DNA of 64,000 nucleotides from Streptosporangium sp. NBC_01756 (GTDB lineage: Bacteria; Actinomycetota; Actinomycetes; Streptosporangiales; Streptosporangiaceae): contig NZ_CP109130.1 in the NCBI RefSeq assembly GCF_035917975.1, forward strand, positions 3,410,001 through 3,474,000, in the 5' to 3' direction. Position 1 is the first letter of the stretch. Every line of letters starts with the position of its first letter. The position numbers and the translations under genes are program-made. The notes under the pieces were generated by a model. The model was not told the origin of the DNA, ran no database searches, and worked only from the letters and a program-made list of their open reading frames with translations. Positions 60,953 through 64,000 of the stretch are shown piece after piece.

Positions 60953-61411
60953 ATGACCACAACGAATCCCTCTCCCGTCCGGCTGGCGGTGGACGATCTC
61001 GCTCCGCACGTCAACCAGGCGATGAACGCGCTGGACGCGGCCTCCAGGAAGACGCAGCTGGAGCCCGCCCTGTTGGAGCTGGTGCGGGCACGCGCCTCGC
61101 AGCTCAACGGCTGCGCCTACTGCGTCGACATGCACAGCAGGGACGCGCGGAAGGGCGGGGAGAGCGAGCAGCGGCTGTTCGCCCTCCCGGTCTGGCGGGA
61201 GACGCCGTTCTTCACCGACCGGGAGCGCGCGGCGCTGGAGCTGACCGAGGCGGGCACCCGGCTCACCGACGGCCCGGTCACCGACGAGGTGTACGGGCGG
61301 GCCGCGGCGCAGTTCAGCGAGACCGAGCTGGCCGAGCTCATCTGGGCGATCACAGTGATCAACGCGTGGAACCGGCTCGGCGCCATCGCACGGCCCTGGC
61401 CCCTGGCCTGA
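60953..61411 (+). CDS. AhpD-like carboxymuconolactone decarboxylase-family protein
   Basis: 152 residues from ATG 60953. The CMD/AhpD core is complete: ELVRARASQLNGCAYCVDMH with the redox CxxC pair and the following histidine, then FTDRERAALELTEAGTRL and ELIWAITVINAWNRL. Such proteins reduce peroxides or act as thiol-dependent oxidoreductases. Divergent from the MocR gene that probably controls it. Its 3' end is followed by a partial copy of itself. Confidence 0.88.
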   Translation: MTTTNPSPVRLAVDDLAPHVNQAMNALDAASRKTQLEPALLELVRARASQLNGCAYCVDMHSRDARKGGESEQRLFALPVWRETPFFTDRERAALELTEAGTRLTDGPVTDEVYGRAAAQFSETELAELIWAITVINAWNRLGAIARPWPLA

Positions 61412-61444
61412 CCGGCTCGGCGCCATCGCGCGGTCCTGGCCTGA
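61371..61444 (+). repeat. 40-bp-period duplication abutting the AhpD-like stop codon
   Basis: ACCGGCTCGGCGCCATCGC at 61371-61389 recurs exactly at 61411-61429, starting with the last base of the stop codon. The rest of the unit (ending CTGGCCTGA) is also recognisable with a seven-base deletion. The extra copy is out of the gene and appears untranslated. Confidence 0.88.
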
Positions 61445-61471
61445 CCGGCCGGTGAAGGTGCGGGCGTCCGC

Positions 61472-62386
61472 TCAGAACAGCCAGTCGAACAGGCCGCCCC
61501 TGCGGGGGGGATCGTTGGTGACCGGGGCCTCCGTCGGAGCCGGAGCCTCCGTCGGAGCCGGGGCCTCCGTCGTGGTGTCGGGCTCGGGTTCGGAGGAGTC
61601 GGGCTGCTCGGGGGTCACGTCACGGATGCCTTGCCGGCTGCGCTCCTCGGTGGCCCGGGGGCGCGGTTTCGCCGGCGGAGTGCTGTGCGTCGGGGCCGGC
61701 CGGGTGGGCCGCGTGCGGGGTACCGGAGCGCGGGAGGTCTCGGGCCGGGCGGTCTCGGTCGGCTCAGCGGTCGGCTCGGCCGTCTCCTCGGCCGGCTCCT
61801 CGGGCCGGGTGGGTTCGGCGGCCGGCGACTCCGGAGGAGGCTCGGGCACCTCGCCCCTGGAACATCCGACGCCGGTCGAGCATGACGCGTCGGGCGTCGA
61901 CTTCCCGGTGGAGGAGAGCATCCAGCCGGCCGTGAGCCCCACCACCACGATGCCCGCGATGCCCATCAGCAGCATCTTGTTCCGGCGCCGGGGCCGCTCC
62001 TCGAACTCGGGCTCCTCCCGCCAGCCCGACCCCAGGAAACCGCGCGCCGATTGCGAGTCGTCGCCGATCTCACGTGCGGAGTGCCAGTCGTCCGCATCGT
62101 CCTCGTCGTAGGATCCCGCGGCCTCGGTGACCTTCAAGGTCTCCGTGGCCTTCGGGGCCTCGGGGCTTCCCAGGGACTCCAGGACTCCCAGGGCCTCTGC
62201 GGTCCCGTCGTTTCGGACCTGCTCCTGGACCGCCTCCGGGCCCCATCCGTCCGACAGCACGTCGCCGTCCGGGCGACCGGATTCATGCCGTGGCACCACC
62301 GGTCCTATGGGTCCTGTCTGCTCCCGGGCATCCTCGTCGTATGGCCCTTGCATACCGTCCCGCCCCACAATGACCCTCTCTGACAT
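61472..62386 (-). CDS. single-pass membrane protein with disordered ends
   Basis: 304 residues, no family recognised. An acidic, low-complexity cytoplasmic half (residues 1-135) ends in RPRRRNK, followed by one membrane helix (LLMGIAGIVVVGLTAGWML, about 139-157). The outer part has a possible disulphide (two Cys within about seven residues), then a long Pro/Glu/Thr-rich stalk including APAPTEAPAPTEAP from an 18-bp repeat, and a hydrophobic end FDWLF. It resembles actinomycete cell-surface stalk proteins. It is divergent from the BTAD regulator. Confidence 0.7.
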   Translation of the reverse strand: MSERVIVGRDGMQGPYDEDAREQTGPIGPVVPRHESGRPDGDVLSDGWGPEAVQEQVRNDGTAEALGVLESLGSPEAPKATETLKVTEAAGSYDEDDADDWHSAREIGDDSQSARGFLGSGWREEPEFEERPRRRNKMLLMGIAGIVVVGLTAGWMLSSTGKSTPDASCSTGVGCSRGEVPEPPPESPAAEPTRPEEPAEETAEPTAEPTETARPETSRAPVPRTRPTRPAPTHSTPPAKPRPRATEERSRQGIRDVTPEQPDSSEPEPDTTTEAPAPTEAPAPTEAPVTNDPPRRGGLFDWLF

Positions 62387-62552
62387 GAATTTTGGTCGGG
62401 CATCTTCCTAGCAGATTCGACAGCGATCTGTCCGAAAAAATAACCCAACGATGGAAATCTAAGGAATTTTCCTGTTTTAGAGGCGTTTGGAGCGCGACAA
62501 CGGTCCCGGTGGGGGCCTGCCGGACGCCCGCCCGGGAGGACAATGGGATGCC

Positions 62553-64000
62553 ATGCGAATCGGGATCCTGGGACCGCTGCGCGTGCCCGGCACCGAGATC
62601 GGGGGCGTGCGGCTGCGTGCGCTCCTGATCAGGCTCGCCCTCGACCCCGGCTACGTGATCACCGCCGAGCGACTGATCGACGACCTCTGGGCGGACGATC
62701 CACCCGTCCATCCGGCGAACGCGCTGCAGTCCCTGGTCTCGCGGCTCCGTCGCGAGCTGCCCGGCGTGATCGTCTCCCACCCCGTGGGCTACCTTCTCGA
62801 TCTCCCCCGGGAGGAGATCGACGCCGGGGCCTTCGAGCGGCTGGCCGGTGCGGGCCTGGCGGCGGCGGACGATCCCGTCAGGGCGGCGGCCCTGCTACGG
62901 GAGGCGCTGTCCCTCTGGCGCGGCCCCGCCCTCGCCGACGCCTCGGGCCTGGCCTTCGCCGCCGCTCCGGCCGCCCATCTGGAGGAGCTCCGGCTGTCGG
63001 CGCTGCGGGCGCGGTTCGACGCCGACCTGGCCCTGGCCGGTGGCCCGGACGCGGGTCCGCTCCCGTCCGAGCTGGTGGCGGAGCTGGAGGAGGTGGTCAC
63101 CGCGCATCCGCTGCGCGAGCCGTTCCACGCCCATCTCGTGCTGGCCCTGCTGGCCGACGGGCGCCGCGCGGACGCGCTGCGGGCCTTCGAACGGATCAGG
63201 CGGCGCCTGGCCGACCGGCTCGGCGTGGATCCCGGCCCCGAGCTCCGCGACGCGCATCTCACCGCGCTGCGTGCCGGGCCCTCCCCCGTGGCCGCCCCCC
63301 GGGGCAACCTGCCCGCGCGGCTGACCAGCTTCGTCGGCAGACAGCCGGACCTGGCCCGGCTCCGGGAGCTGCTCGGAACCGCGCGGCTGGTCACCCTCAC
63401 CGGTCCCGGTGGGGCGGGGAAAACCCGGCTGGCGGTCGAGACTGCCGCGGCGCTGCACGCGCCGGACGGCGTCTGGCTGGTGGAGTTGGCCTCGCTCTCC
63501 CATCCGTCCGGGGTGGCGGCAGCCGTACACGCCGCTCTGGAGGGCAGCGGACTCCTGGACGGACATCCCGGCCCGTCCTGGGCCGGAGCGGAGCCTGCCG
63601 GGCGCCGTGGGGAGAGCCTGCTGGAGCGGCTGACCGTGGCGCTGCACGGCAGGTCGCCGCTGCTGGTGCTGGACAACTGCGAGCACGTCATCGACGAGGC
63701 GGCGCGGGTGGCCGACCGGCTGCTGACCGCCGCCGGTGGGCTGCGGATCCTCGCCACCAGCCGCGAGCCGCTCGACATCACCGGGGAGAGCCTCCATCCG
63801 GTGCTCCCCCTCGGCCTCCCGGCCTCCGACGCCGGCGTCGAGGCCGCGCTGGCGTGCCCCGCCGTGGCCCTGTTCGACGACCGCGCCGCGGCGGCCCGGC
63901 CGGGCACGCACGTCGACGGCGAGACCGTGACCGACGTGGTGCGGGTGTGCCGGGAGCTCGACGGCATCCCCCTGGCGATCGAACTGGCGGCGGCCCGGCT
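62553..64000 (+). CDS. BTAD/SARP-type ATP-binding transcriptional regulator, N-terminal part
   Basis: Runs off the right end, at least 482 codons. Start ATG 62553 with GGGAGGA twelve bases upstream. Order: an OmpR-like winged helix (MRIGILGPLRVPG, ALQSLVSRLRRELPG), a BTAD domain (about 90-240, ending RLGVDPGPELRDAH), then a STAND-type NTPase with Walker A GPGGAGKT and Walker B PLLVLDNCEHV, followed by LDGIPLAIELAAARL. Such AfsR-like proteins activate secondary-metabolite or developmental genes. Its targets lie outside the window or are unknown. Confidence 0.92.
   Translation, partial: MRIGILGPLRVPGTEIGGVRLRALLIRLALDPGYVITAERLIDDLWADDPPVHPANALQSLVSRLRRELPGVIVSHPVGYLLDLPREEIDAGAFERLAGAGLAAADDPVRAAALLREALSLWRGPALADASGLAFAAAPAAHLEELRLSALRARFDADLALAGGPDAGPLPSELVAELEEVVTAHPLREPFHAHLVLALLADGRRADALRAFERIRRRLADRLGVDPGPELRDAHLTALRAGPSPVAAPRGNLPARLTSFVGRQPDLARLRELLGTARLVTLTGPGGAGKTRLAVETAAALHAPDGVWLVELASLSHPSGVAAAVHAALEGSGLLDGHPGPSWAGAEPAGRRGESLLERLTVALHGRSPLLVLDNCEHVIDEAARVADRLLTAAGGLRILATSREPLDITGESLHPVLPLGLPASDAGVEAALACPAVALFDDRAAAARPGTHVDGETVTDVVRVCRELDGIPLAIELAAAR

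Overview
The window is GC-rich chromosomal DNA from a filamentous actinomycete. The grounds are the GC-rich codon use, many GTG/TTG starts, ATGA-coupled operons, a complete conservon (sensor kinase, roadblock, DUF742, GTPase, P450), a MocR regulator, a BTAD/SARP-type regulator and many one-component regulators. A Streptosporangiales member (Streptosporangium/Nonomuraea type) is my best guess; this is inference only. No rRNA, tRNA, CRISPR array or intact mobile element was found.

Layout. 1-4.3 kb: end of an HtrA-like protease, then a MoxR-DUF58-VWA-VWA operon containing two mini-ORFs in a tandem duplication. 4.4-8.4 kb: two divergent enzyme/regulator pairs (saccharopine dehydrogenase-like reductase with a GlxA-type AraC regulator; NmrA-like oxidoreductase with TetR). 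8.5-13.3 kb: a four-gene leftward envelope/metal block (secreted protein, DUF4331, TPR, NicO-type Ni/Co transporter). 13.6-17.5 kb: transposon and resolvase relics around a MerR regulator, a serine hydrolase and a small protein that share a duplicated leader. 17.6-22.5 kb: a tightly coupled leftward catabolic operon (CnbZ/RidA-like deaminase, FAH hydrolase, PLP ammonia-lyase, MFS carrier) with a divergent LysR regulator. 22.8-27.5 kb: acetyltransferase, hydrolases, HxlR and MmyB-type regulators, and DUF1214 and IS630 relics.

27.5-38.2 kb: a bidirectional sugar regulon around a LacI repressor. Leftward are an AGE-family epimerase, NagB, ManD and UxuB-like dehydrogenase; rightward are a SIS protein, a ceramidase-like protein, NagA and a sodium:solute symporter. 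The same 14-bp operator lies on both sides of lacI in opposite orientation, so one repressor probably controls both arms. 38.2-45.3 kb: Rox-like monooxygenase with HxlR, quinone oxidoreductase with TetR and twin operators, FUSC-like membrane protein, ABM monooxygenase, a metallopeptidase-like secreted protein lacking HExxH, and a lipoprotein.

45.7-53.3 kb: an FG-GAP lipoprotein, the conservon with an ExxR-lacking P450, and an acyltransferase. 53.4-59.4 kb: an ATP-grasp/flavin monooxygenase pair and a GT4 - alpha-barrel - GH130 triad that looks like a glycan synthesis/turnover system. 59.4-64 kb: MocR regulator divergent from an AhpD-like protein, a one-TM protein, and the start of a BTAD regulator. 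Short tandem duplications that sit on or abut stop codons recur through the window, as do in-frame tandem repeats inside enzymes.
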